Origin: Halomonas daqiaonensis
GTDB lineage: Bacteria > Pseudomonadota > Gammaproteobacteria > Pseudomonadales > Halomonadaceae
NCBI RefSeq assembly: GCF_900109725.1
Contig: NZ_FOBC01000006.1
Coordinates: forward strand, 124,001 to 188,000
Length of the DNA stretch: 64,000 nucleotides
Reading direction: 5' to 3'
Every line of letters starts with the position of its first letter. The first letter of the stretch is position 1. Made by a program: the position numbers and the translations under genes. The notes under the pieces are model-generated. The model did no database searches. It was not told the DNA's origin and saw only the letters and a program-made list of their open reading frames with translations. Shown here one piece after another: positions 54,897-64,000 of this stretch.

Positions 54897-55275
54897 CGTC
54901 AGGCTCGACAAGTGGCTATGGGCGGCGCGCTTCTTCAAGACCCGGGCCCTGGCCAAGCAGGCCATCGAAGGCGGCAAGGTCCACTACAACGGCGGCCGGG
55001 CCAAGACCAGCAAGACCGTCGAGGTTGGTGCCTTGATCCGGGTCCCCCAGGGCTGGGACATCCTGGAGGTGGAGGTGTTGGCGCTCTCCGACCAGCGTCG
55101 CGGCGCCCCCGAGGCGCGCGCGCTCTACCGCGAGACCGAGGAGAGCGTTGCGCGTCGCGAGCGAGAGGCCGAGGCGCGCCGCCTCACCAACCAGGTCATG
55201 CAACACCCGCTCAAGCGACCCGACAAGAAGCAGCGTCGGGACATCCGACGTTTCAAGGAGGGCAATGAGGACTAG
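54889..55275 (+). CDS. hslR: Ribosome-associated heat-shock protein Hsp15
   Basis: The 128-residue S4-domain protein has RLDKWLWAARFFKTRALAKQAI at the start and a basic tail. Hsp15 binds free 50S subunits carrying nascent chains and helps recycle them. AAGGAG lies upstream in yrfG. The order yrfG-hslR-hslO-pckA matches E. coli. Confidence 0.93.
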   Translation: MDSVRLDKWLWAARFFKTRALAKQAIEGGKVHYNGGRAKTSKTVEVGALIRVPQGWDILEVEVLALSDQRRGAPEARALYRETEESVARREREAEARRLTNQVMQHPLKRPDKKQRRDIRRFKEGNED

Positions 55276-55341
55276 TACCTGACGCTTCGCCACTCACGAT
55301 TCACTCCCCACCACACACTCCTCACCGCTTACAGATCCCCT

Positions 55342-56217
55342 ATGACCGACCAGATCCAGCGTTTCCTCTTCGACGACACTAACGTGCGCGGCGAGCTCGT
55401 CACCCTCGAGCGGGCCTACGGCGAGGTGCTCGAGCGTCACGACTATCCCCCCGCGGTGAACCACCTGCTCGGCGAGCTGCTTGCCGCAGTGGCCCTGCTC
55501 ACTGATACCGTCAAGCTCGACGGCACCCTGAGCATCGAGGTGCGCGGCCAGGGTGCGCTGGCCTTGCTGATGGCCGAGTCGAATCCCGGTGGTGAGCTGC
55601 GAGCCATCGCTCGGCTGGCCGAGGACGCGGCGATTCCCGGTGCGGACACCAGCTTCCGCGACCTGGTGGGGGAGGGCAAGATCATGATCACCCTGGATCC
55701 CACCGACGGCCATCGCTATCAGGGCATTGTGGCCCTCGAGCACGACAGCCTGGCCGGCTGCTTGGCTGCCTATTTCGCCCAGTCCGAGCAGCTGCCGACG
55801 CGACTATGGCTGGCCGCCGACGGGCGGCGTGCCGGCGGCCTGCTGCTGCAACGCCTGCCCGACGAGTCCCGCCACCAGGATGTCGACGCTTGGGATCGCA
55901 CCGTGCACCTCGCCGATACCGTGAAGGACGAGGAACTGCTCGGCCTCGAGCCGCTCGAGGTGCTGCGCCGGCTCTACCATGAGGAGACGGTACGAGTCTT
56001 CGACCCCAAGGCGCTGCGCTTCGGTTGCACCTGCTCGCGCGAACGCATCGCCTCTGCGCTGATGACCCTGGGCGAGCAGGAACTTCGCGAGGTGCTGGTC
56101 GAGCAGGGCGGCATCGACACCCAGTGCCACTTCTGCCATACCCGCTACCACTTCACGGTGGCTGAAGTCGAGGCGATGCTCGACGACCCCGAGGGAGCGC
56201 CACCGACCCTCCACTGA
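55342..56217 (+). CDS. hslO: Redox-regulated chaperone Hsp33
   Basis: The 291-residue holdase has a C-terminal zinc switch with CTC (in [10 protein letters not shown]) and CHFC (in QCHFCHTRY), the four cysteines that form disulfides on oxidation and activate the chaperone. It lies 66 bp after hslR. Confidence 0.94.
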   Translation: MTDQIQRFLFDDTNVRGELVTLERAYGEVLERHDYPPAVNHLLGELLAAVALLTDTVKLDGTLSIEVRGQGALALLMAESNPGGELRAIARLAEDAAIPGADTSFRDLVGEGKIMITLDPTDGHRYQGIVALEHDSLAGCLAAYFAQSEQLPTRLWLAADGRRAGGLLLQRLPDESRHQDVDAWDRTVHLADTVKDEELLGLEPLEVLRRLYHEETVRVFDPKALRFGCTCSRERIASALMTLGEQELREVLVEQGGIDTQCHFCHTRYHFTVAEVEAMLDDPEGAPPTLH

Positions 56218-56283
56218 GGCCGTCGTGCCCCCGTGCTGCATGGCAACATGTGTTTTCGAGCGAGCTGTGGTCAATAGCGTCGA

Positions 56284-56301
56284 TGTAGTAGTAAAACTAC
56301 A
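56284..56301. promoter_or_regulatory. HexR-like operator upstream of pckA
   Basis: TGTAGT-N6-ACTACA is a perfect inverted repeat. Read as a 15-base core (56287-56301), GTAGTAAAACTAC matches the HexR-type pattern tGTArTwwwAyTACa apart from the outer base. HexR regulates central carbon genes, pckA among them, in several gammaproteobacteria. It lies about 190 bp before the pckA ATG. Confidence 0.5.
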
Positions 56302-56487
56302 AGAACTTCGCCGAAGAACAGCGTTTCCCGGTGGCCGGCTTTTTGCCATAATGACGCCGTTTTTCCGGTCCGATCGCCCAGCCACGAGACGGGAATGACC
56401 CGCACACGGCAATCATGGCATGACCCACGTTGCGTCACCGACGCCCGGCACACGAGAGAGAAGCGGCCGCAAGGCCCAGGAAACGAC

Positions 56488-58056
56488 ATGACCACGACTC
56501 AAGCCGCCCCCCAGCAAGCCGCCATTTCCCACGTCAACCTCTGTAGCGCCGAGCTGATCGAGCGGGCGGTGGCCAGTGGGGAAGGGCGTCTGGCCGCCAA
56601 CGGCGCCCTGGTGGTGAACACCGGCATGCGCACCGGCCGTTCGCCCAAGGATCGCTTCATCGTCGACGAGCCGAGTACCAGTGGCCAGATCGACTGGGGC
56701 AGTGTCAACCGCCCGTTCGATGCCGAGAAGTTCGACGCGCTCTGGGCTCGCGTCGATGCATACCTGGCCAGCGACGAGCACTATGTGTCCGAGCTCCACG
56801 TGGGGAGTGATCCGGTCCACTACCTGCCGGTGCGTGTCACCACCCAGACTGCCTGGCACGGTCTCTTCGGCCGCACCATGTTCGTGCGCCCCCAGGCCTA
56901 CAATCCGTCCGTGAAGGATGAGTGGACCATCCTCAATGCCCCTTTCTTCGAGTGCGATCCGGCCCGGGACGGCACCAACTCCGAGGGCTGCGTGATCCTC
57001 AATTTCGCCCAGAAGAAGGTGCTGATCGCCGGTATGCGCTATGCCGGGGAGATGAAGAAGGCGATGTTCTCGGTACAGAATTTCCTGCTGCCGGGCGCCG
57101 ATGTATTGCCCATGCACTGTTCCGCCAACGTCGGTGAGGATGGCGAGACCACGCTGTTCTTCGGGCTCTCCGGCACCGGCAAGACCACGCTCTCCGCCGA
57201 CCCGGCGCGCTATCTGATCGGTGACGACGAGCACGGCTGGGGGCCAGGCACCGTCTTCAATATCGAGGGCGGCTGCTACGCCAAGTGCATCGACCTCTCC
57301 GAGAAGAACGAGCCGATCATCTGGCAGGCCATCAAGTTCGGTACCGTGCTGGAAAACGTGGTCCTCGATGATCGCCGCGAGCCGGGCTATGCCGACGACA
57401 GCCTGACCCAGAACTCGCGAGCCGCCTACCCGCTGGAGCATGTCGAGAAGCGCGTGCTCGAGAACCGGGCCGGCGAGCCCAATGCCATCGTCTTTCTGAC
57501 CTGTGACATGTCAGGCGTGCTGCCGCCGGTCTCGGTACTTTCCAAGGAAGCCGCCGCCTATCATTTCCTTTCTGGATACACCGCCAAGGTGGGCTCCACC
57601 GAGATGGGCTCCTCCGCCGGCCTCGAGGCAACCTTCTCCACCTGCTTCGGTGCTCCTTTCTTCCCGCGTCCGGCGCGCGAATACGCCGATTTGCTGATCA
57701 AGCGCGTGGACGAGAAGGACGCTCAGGTCTATCTGGTCAATACCGGTTGGACCGGGGGCGCCTACGGTGAGGGTGGTGCGCGCTTTTCCATTCCCACCAC
57801 CCGCGCCATCATCAGCGCCATCCAGTCCGGCGTGCTGCGCGACGTCGAGACGCGCCAGGTCGAGGGCCTGAACCTGGCCGTGCCCACCGCCGTGCCGGGC
57901 GTCGACTCCAGTCTGCTCGAGCCGCGCGAAACCTGGGAAGACAAGACGGCCTATGACCGCAAGCTTCAGGAGCTGGCCGCCAAGTTCGTCGATAACTTCA
58001 AAAAGTTCGACGGCGTCAACGAGGCCATCGTCAAGGCAGGTCCCAGCCTGACCTGA
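56488..58056 (+). CDS. pckA: Phosphoenolpyruvate carboxykinase (ATP)
   Basis: PckA makes PEP and CO2 from oxaloacetate and ATP in gluconeogenesis. The 522-residue enzyme has the kinase-1 loop [13 protein letters not shown], the metal motif [10 protein letters not shown] and the conserved [12 protein letters not shown] start. ATG 56488 follows AGGAAA; the in-frame ATG at 56395 would add 31 unrelated residues. Confidence 0.95.
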   Translation: MTTTQAAPQQAAISHVNLCSAELIERAVASGEGRLAANGALVVNTGMRTGRSPKDRFIVDEPSTSGQIDWGSVNRPFDAEKFDALWARVDAYLASDEHYVSELHVGSDPVHYLPVRVTTQTAWHGLFGRTMFVRPQAYNPSVKDEWTILNAPFFECDPARDGTNSEGCVILNFAQKKVLIAGMRYAGEMKKAMFSVQNFLLPGADVLPMHCSANVGEDGETTLFFGLSGTGKTTLSADPARYLIGDDEHGWGPGTVFNIEGGCYAKCIDLSEKNEPIIWQAIKFGTVLENVVLDDRREPGYADDSLTQNSRAAYPLEHVEKRVLENRAGEPNAIVFLTCDMSGVLPPVSVLSKEAAAYHFLSGYTAKVGSTEMGSSAGLEATFSTCFGAPFFPRPAREYADLLIKRVDEKDAQVYLVNTGWTGGAYGEGGARFSIPTTRAIISAIQSGVLRDVETRQVEGLNLAVPTAVPGVDSSLLEPRETWEDKTAYDRKLQELAAKFVDNFKKFDGVNEAIVKAGPSLT

Positions 58057-58085
58057 GGCCTGACCTGAGGATAGTAGGCTAGCGA

Positions 58086-58141
58086 ACCGTCGATGATATC
58101 GACGGTCTGACCGGGGGAAGGACGCAGCGCCTTCCCCCGGT
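58086..58141 (+). terminator. Double hairpin after pckA
   Basis: Two perfect stems lie in tandem: 58086-58094 with 58098-58106, and 58110-58121 with 58130-58141. Only TGCGTCTT follows, so this is a terminator-like end without a full T-tract. Confidence 0.6.
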
Positions 58142-58204
58142 TGCGTCTTGGCGTAGTGTTCCGGGAGAGTGGCGCCCAGGTCAGACCATCAACGGAGAGA
58201 GACC

Positions 58205-58702
58205 ATGAAACGACGGCATTTTCTTGGCGTGCTGGGAGCCGGCAGCCTCGCCGGCCTGCTGCCGGGGCTGGCCGCGGCCAGGCCCAAGCCCGATCTGACC
58301 CGTGCCGAGGGGCTCGAGACGCTGGAGCTCTCCGAGGCCGAGTGGCGGGAGCGCCTGAGCGAGGAGGAGTTCGAGGTGCTGCGCGAGGAGGGCACCGAGC
58401 CGGCCTTCTCGAGCCCTCTCGACAAGGAGACCCGCGAAGGCGAATACCGCTGTGCTGGCTGTGACCTGCTGCTCTTCACCAGTGCCATGAAGTATGACTC
58501 GGGGACCGGCTGGCCGAGCTTCTTCGAGCATGTCGAGGGGCACCTGCTGACCAGTGTCGACTATTTCCTGGTGTTTCCGCGCACCGAGTACCACTGCGCG
58601 CGCTGCGGCGGCCACCAGGGTCATGTCTTCGACGACGGCCCCGAGCCCACCGGCCTACGCTGGTGCAATAACGGCATTGCGTTGAGCTTTCACCCCGCAT
58701 AG
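58205..58702 (+). CDS. msrB: Exported methionine sulfoxide reductase B
   Basis: The 165-residue protein reduces methionine-R-sulfoxide. The twin-arginine start MKRRHFLGVLGAGSLAG and an Ala-rich cleavage site (about 25) suggest Tat export, unlike the cytoplasmic MsrB of E. coli. The zinc cysteines are in CAGC and CARCGG, and the catalytic cysteine is in LRWCNNGIALSF, where most members have RYCIN. GGAGAG precedes ATG 58205. Confidence 0.87.
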   Translation: MKRRHFLGVLGAGSLAGLLPGLAAARPKPDLTRAEGLETLELSEAEWRERLSEEEFEVLREEGTEPAFSSPLDKETREGEYRCAGCDLLLFTSAMKYDSGTGWPSFFEHVEGHLLTSVDYFLVFPRTEYHCARCGGHQGHVFDDGPEPTGLRWCNNGIALSFHPA

Positions 58703-58782
58703 CCGCGGCTTACGGCTCCCGGTGAAGCCGGGCTTGTGGTACCTTGTCGCGATCGTCTGGACGTTTGATTGCCAAGGATTTC

Positions 58783-61176
<2,394 letters not shown>

Positions 61177-61251
61177 CCTTGAAGCGCCGCCAGGCGGCGC
61201 CATAATCTGACGTTTGCCGGGCGCCAGAGCGCCCGCCTTTACACCTGTGGG

Positions 61252-62883
61252 GTGACCATCTTGTCCGAATCGTTCACCAGCCGCGTCGATCGACTCAAGA
61301 CCCTGGCCGACCAGGGGCGGGTCGGACGCCTGCGCCGCGGCATCGAGAAGGAGGGGTTGCGGGTCGACGGCGAGGGGCGCATTGCCGCCACCCCGCATCC
61401 CGCCGCCCTGGGCTCCAAGCTGACCCATCCGCACATCACCACCGACTACTCCGAGGCGTTGCTGGAATACATCACCCCGGTCACCTGTCGGCCGGGCGAT
61501 GCCATGACCTTCCTCGCTGACCTGCACCGCTTCAGCTATAGCCAGCTGGACGACGAGCTGATTTGGCCGGCCAGCATGCCATCGCGGCTGGATGGCAACG
61601 ACAGCGTGGCCATCGCCGACTATGGCCGCTCCAATGTGGGCCTCATGAAGAAGGTCTACCGCAAGGGGCTGGACCTGCGCTACGGGCGGATCATGCAGTC
61701 CATCGCCGGCGTGCACTACAACGTCTCGCTGCCCGAGGACCTCTGGGAGCTGCTGCGTGAGCTCGAGGGTGACGTGGACACCTCGCTTCGCGACTACCGC
61801 TCGGCGCGCTATTTCGGACTGATCCGCAACTTCCGGCGCCACAGCTGGCTGCTGCTCTACCTGTTCGGCGCCTCGTCGGCGCTGGATCGCAGCTTCCTGC
61901 CCAGCGGTGAGTTGCCCGAGAAGCTGCAGCGGCATGGCGAGGACACCCTGGTGTCACGCTACGCCACTAGCCTGCGCATGTCGGACCTGGGCTACCAGAA
62001 CAAGGTCCAGGAGCAGCTAAAGATCTGCTTCAACTCGCTCTCCAACTACGTCAATACCCTGCGCCATGCCATCGCCACCCCCTGGGAGGACTACCAGAAG
62101 CTCGGCGTGAAGGAGGGTGACGAGTGGCGCCAGCTCAACGCCAACATCTTGCAGATCGAGAACGAATACTACAGTGACATCCGCCCCAAGCGGGTGGCCC
62201 GCCACGACGAGACCCCCAGCCAGGCGTTGGAAGCCCGCGGTGTGGAGTACATCGAGGTGCGCTGTCTGGACCTCAATCCCTTCCTGCCGCTGGGGGTGGA
62301 CGAGCCCCAGATACGCTTCATTGATACCTTCTTGATGTGGTGCCTGCTCAGTGAGAGCCCCTGGATCCCCGACGAGGAGTGCGACCGGCTGGACGACAAC
62401 CGGCGCCTGGTGGTCGAGCGCGGCCGGGATCCCGAGCTGCGCCTGTTGCAGGATGGCCGGCATCGCTCGATTGCCGACTGGGGCGGCGAGATAGTCGCCG
62501 AGATGGTGGCGGTGGCGGAACTGCTCGACCGCCTGGAGGAGGGAGAGCCCCATGGCGAGGCACTGGCGGCCCTCTCGCCACGCCTCGAAGATCCCGCCCT
62601 GACGCCCTCGGCTCGCCTGTTGGCGCACCTCGAGTCGACCGGTGAATCCTTTGTCGAGGCCATGCTTGGCCTCGCTCGGAAACAGGCCCATGGCTTTCGT
62701 GATACCCCCATGGATCCGGCCCGGGAAGCCCTGTTCGACGAGCTGGTGGCGACGTCACTGGCCCAGCAGGACGACTTGGAGGCGCGGGACACAGAAGACT
62801 TCGACGACTTCCTGGCCCGCTACTTCGAGCGTGCCCGCGAGGTACGCAGCGTCACGCCGCTACGGACAGGAGAAACCTCATGA
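61252..62883 (+). CDS. gshA: Glutamate-cysteine ligase
   Basis: GshA joins Glu and Cys, the first step of glutathione synthesis. The 543-residue protein has the GIEKEGLRV start, PHITTDYSEALLEYITP and the SIAGVHYNVSLP block of the gamma-proteobacterial class. The start is uncertain: GTG 61252, or TTG 61261 with GGGGTG about 7 bases upstream. It ends overlapping dsbB (ATGA). Confidence 0.93.
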   Translation: MTILSESFTSRVDRLKTLADQGRVGRLRRGIEKEGLRVDGEGRIAATPHPAALGSKLTHPHITTDYSEALLEYITPVTCRPGDAMTFLADLHRFSYSQLDDELIWPASMPSRLDGNDSVAIADYGRSNVGLMKKVYRKGLDLRYGRIMQSIAGVHYNVSLPEDLWELLRELEGDVDTSLRDYRSARYFGLIRNFRRHSWLLLYLFGASSALDRSFLPSGELPEKLQRHGEDTLVSRYATSLRMSDLGYQNKVQEQLKICFNSLSNYVNTLRHAIATPWEDYQKLGVKEGDEWRQLNANILQIENEYYSDIRPKRVARHDETPSQALEARGVEYIEVRCLDLNPFLPLGVDEPQIRFIDTFLMWCLLSESPWIPDEECDRLDDNRRLVVERGRDPELRLLQDGRHRSIADWGGEIVAEMVAVAELLDRLEEGEPHGEALAALSPRLEDPALTPSARLLAHLESTGESFVEAMLGLARKQAHGFRDTPMDPAREALFDELVATSLAQQDDLEARDTEDFDDFLARYFERAREVRSVTPLRTGETS

Positions 62884-63416
62884 TCGATGACCTGCGGCGC
62901 CTCTCGGTCCGCGACTGGAGCCTTGCAGGCCTGTCGTTCTGTGCGCTGATGATGGCCGTGGCCCTGGGGCTCGAGCACCTCGTCGGGCTGGAGCCCTGTC
63001 CGCTGTGCATCCTCCAGCGCGTGGCCGTACTGTCTGCCGCCGCCGTATTCCTCGTCGCGGCGATCCACGACCCGGTGGGGCGTGCGGGGGCGGTGATCTA
63101 TGGCCTGCTGTCGCTGGCTGCCGTGGGCGGCGGCATCGCCGTGGTGGGGCGCCACCTGTGGCTGCAGTCGCTGCCGGCCGATAAGGTGCCGAGCTGCGGG
63201 CCGGGGCTCGATTACATGATGGATATCCTGCCCTTGCAGCAGGTACTGGCCCAGGTGCTCTCCGGCTCGGGGGAGTGCGCCGAGATCGACTTCCTGCTGT
63301 TCGGCATCTCGCTTCCTGGTTGGACCCTGGTCGGCTTCCTGGTGCTCGCGCTGGCGCCGTTGGGCCTGCTGCTGGCAGCCAATCGCCCGCGTCGCGGTTA
63401 TCGCTGGCAGGGCTAG
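62880..63416 (+). CDS. dsbB: Disulfide bond formation protein DsbB
   Basis: The 178-residue inner-membrane protein has four segments. The quinone-side pair is in EPCPLCILQR (about 40-43) and the DsbA-side pair in the second periplasmic loop (CGPGLDYM and GSGECAE). It reoxidises DsbA with ubiquinone. It is coupled to gshA. Confidence 0.92.
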   Translation: MIDDLRRLSVRDWSLAGLSFCALMMAVALGLEHLVGLEPCPLCILQRVAVLSAAAVFLVAAIHDPVGRAGAVIYGLLSLAAVGGGIAVVGRHLWLQSLPADKVPSCGPGLDYMMDILPLQQVLAQVLSGSGECAEIDFLLFGISLPGWTLVGFLVLALAPLGLLLAANRPRRGYRWQG

Positions 63417-63425
63417 GCTCGGACC

Positions 63426-64000
63426 ATGCGCTATCGTGACCTGGCCTCCCAGGAGGAAATCGACCGCGCCTACGATCCCATGCGGGGGCGTGATTCGGTT
63501 CCCCTGCTCGAGGGCTGGCGGGCGCGCAGCGCGACCTCCCGCGGGCGCCATCGGGTAACGCTCGATGCGGCCTACGGGCCAACGCTTGCCGAGTGCATGG
63601 ATATCTTCCATGCCGAGGGCAGGGGGGAGGAGAGAACGGAGGGGGGAGAGGAGGGCAAGCCTGCCCCCTGTCACCTCTTCTTCCACGGCGGCTACTGGCG
63701 CTCGCTCAGCCACAAGGAGTTCGGCTTCGTGGCGAATGGACTGGTGGCGTCGGGGATCACGGTGGCGGTGGTCAACTACGCTCTGTGTCCTGCCGTACGC
63801 TTCGGCGAGGTGGTACGCCAGGCCCGGGCGGCCCTGGCCTGGGTCCATCGCAATGCGGCATCAGTGAATGTCGACCCTCGCCAACTCAGCATCTCGGGGC
63901 ACTCCGCTGGCGGACATCTGTGCGGCATGCTGTTGGCTACCGACTGGGAAAGGGAGTATGGCCTGCCCAACGACCTGATCAGGGGAGCCTTGTGCGTCAG
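63426..64000 (+). CDS. Alpha/beta hydrolase, kynurenine-formamidase-like (3' end beyond window)
   Basis: The 191 visible residues open with MRYRDLASQEEIDRAYDP and show the oxyanion motif HGGYW and the nucleophile elbow GHSAGGHLC, typical of the KynB/formamidase-like hydrolase group. A short Glu/Gly-rich stretch (about 66-79) encoded by a purine-rich tract (63625-63659) sits before HGGYW and is probably a loop insertion. It starts 9 bases after dsbB. The Asp and His of the triad lie past the window edge. Confidence 0.75.
   Translation, partial: MRYRDLASQEEIDRAYDPMRGRDSVPLLEGWRARSATSRGRHRVTLDAAYGPTLAECMDIFHAEGRGEERTEGGEEGKPAPCHLFFHGGYWRSLSHKEFGFVANGLVASGITVAVVNYALCPAVRFGEVVRQARAALAWVHRNAASVNVDPRQLSISGHSAGGHLCGMLLATDWEREYGLPNDLIRGALCV

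Overview
The window comes from the chromosome of a high-GC gammaproteobacterium, most likely a member of the Halomonadaceae (Halomonas or a close relative). The evidence is the gene order ftsB-ispD-ispF-truD-surE-pcm-DUF368-nlpD-rpoS, the block nudE / yrfG-hslR-hslO-pckA, the Halomonas-like protein sequences, and two GC-rich structured intergenic elements of a kind I associate with this family. Assignments rest on reading the sequence and recalling protein families; no database search was run.

Layout. (1) 1-7047: the 3' part of a VpsR-like sigma-54 activator, a terminator, an IHF-like site, a near-perfect -24/-12 promoter, then seven same-strand genes for exported proteins. Two encode proteins with three Asn/Gly/Ala-rich repeats like the FapB/FapC functional amyloids, one a C39-type cysteine peptidase like FapD, and one an outer-membrane beta-barrel in the position of FapF. 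The other three exported proteins do not match textbook Fap components. This is the best candidate for an undescribed system. (2) 7200-16719: conserved housekeeping genes for cell division, isoprenoid synthesis, tRNA pseudouridine, stationary phase (rpoS), alanine racemase and a lipid A acyltransferase. (3) 16736-21832: minus-strand DUF2254 protein, ettA, a PA3496-family small protein with a strongly structured leader, and a short LOV blue-light sensor; then plus-strand SelT/SelW/SelH-like and MNT-type nucleotidyltransferase genes, the latter followed by what looks like a broken partner. (4) 21909-31191: sodium:solute symporter, EamA transporter, tesA diverging from a YbbA/YbbP-type ABC pair with overlapping start codons, an exported protein of unknown function, and glyA.

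(5) 31464-39119: a sulfur island. It holds a decayed DsrE-like gene, a DUF2892 membrane protein, two ETHE1-like metallo-beta-lactamase-fold persulfide dioxygenase candidates each behind its own palindrome, a DUF442 protein, a SulP transporter, two YeeE/YedE half-transporters, a cytochrome c4-like protein and a TsdA-like thiosulfate dehydrogenase. Together they suggest import of thiosulfate or sulfane sulfur, oxidation of persulfides, and passage of electrons from thiosulfate to c-type cytochromes. (6) 39213-64000: dsbG and a PCu(A)C copper chaperone; the nrdR-ribD-ribBX-ribH-nusB-thiL-pgpA block, interrupted by a 199-bp element with imperfect inverted ends; a DUF945 protein; lon behind a heat-shock-like promoter; ilvD; an oxidoreductase; nudE; yrfG-hslR-hslO-pckA with a HexR-like site; a Tat-exported MsrB; tex; gshA-dsbB; and a partial alpha/beta hydrolase running off the end.

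No tRNA, rRNA, CRISPR array, intact insertion sequence or prophage gene was seen.
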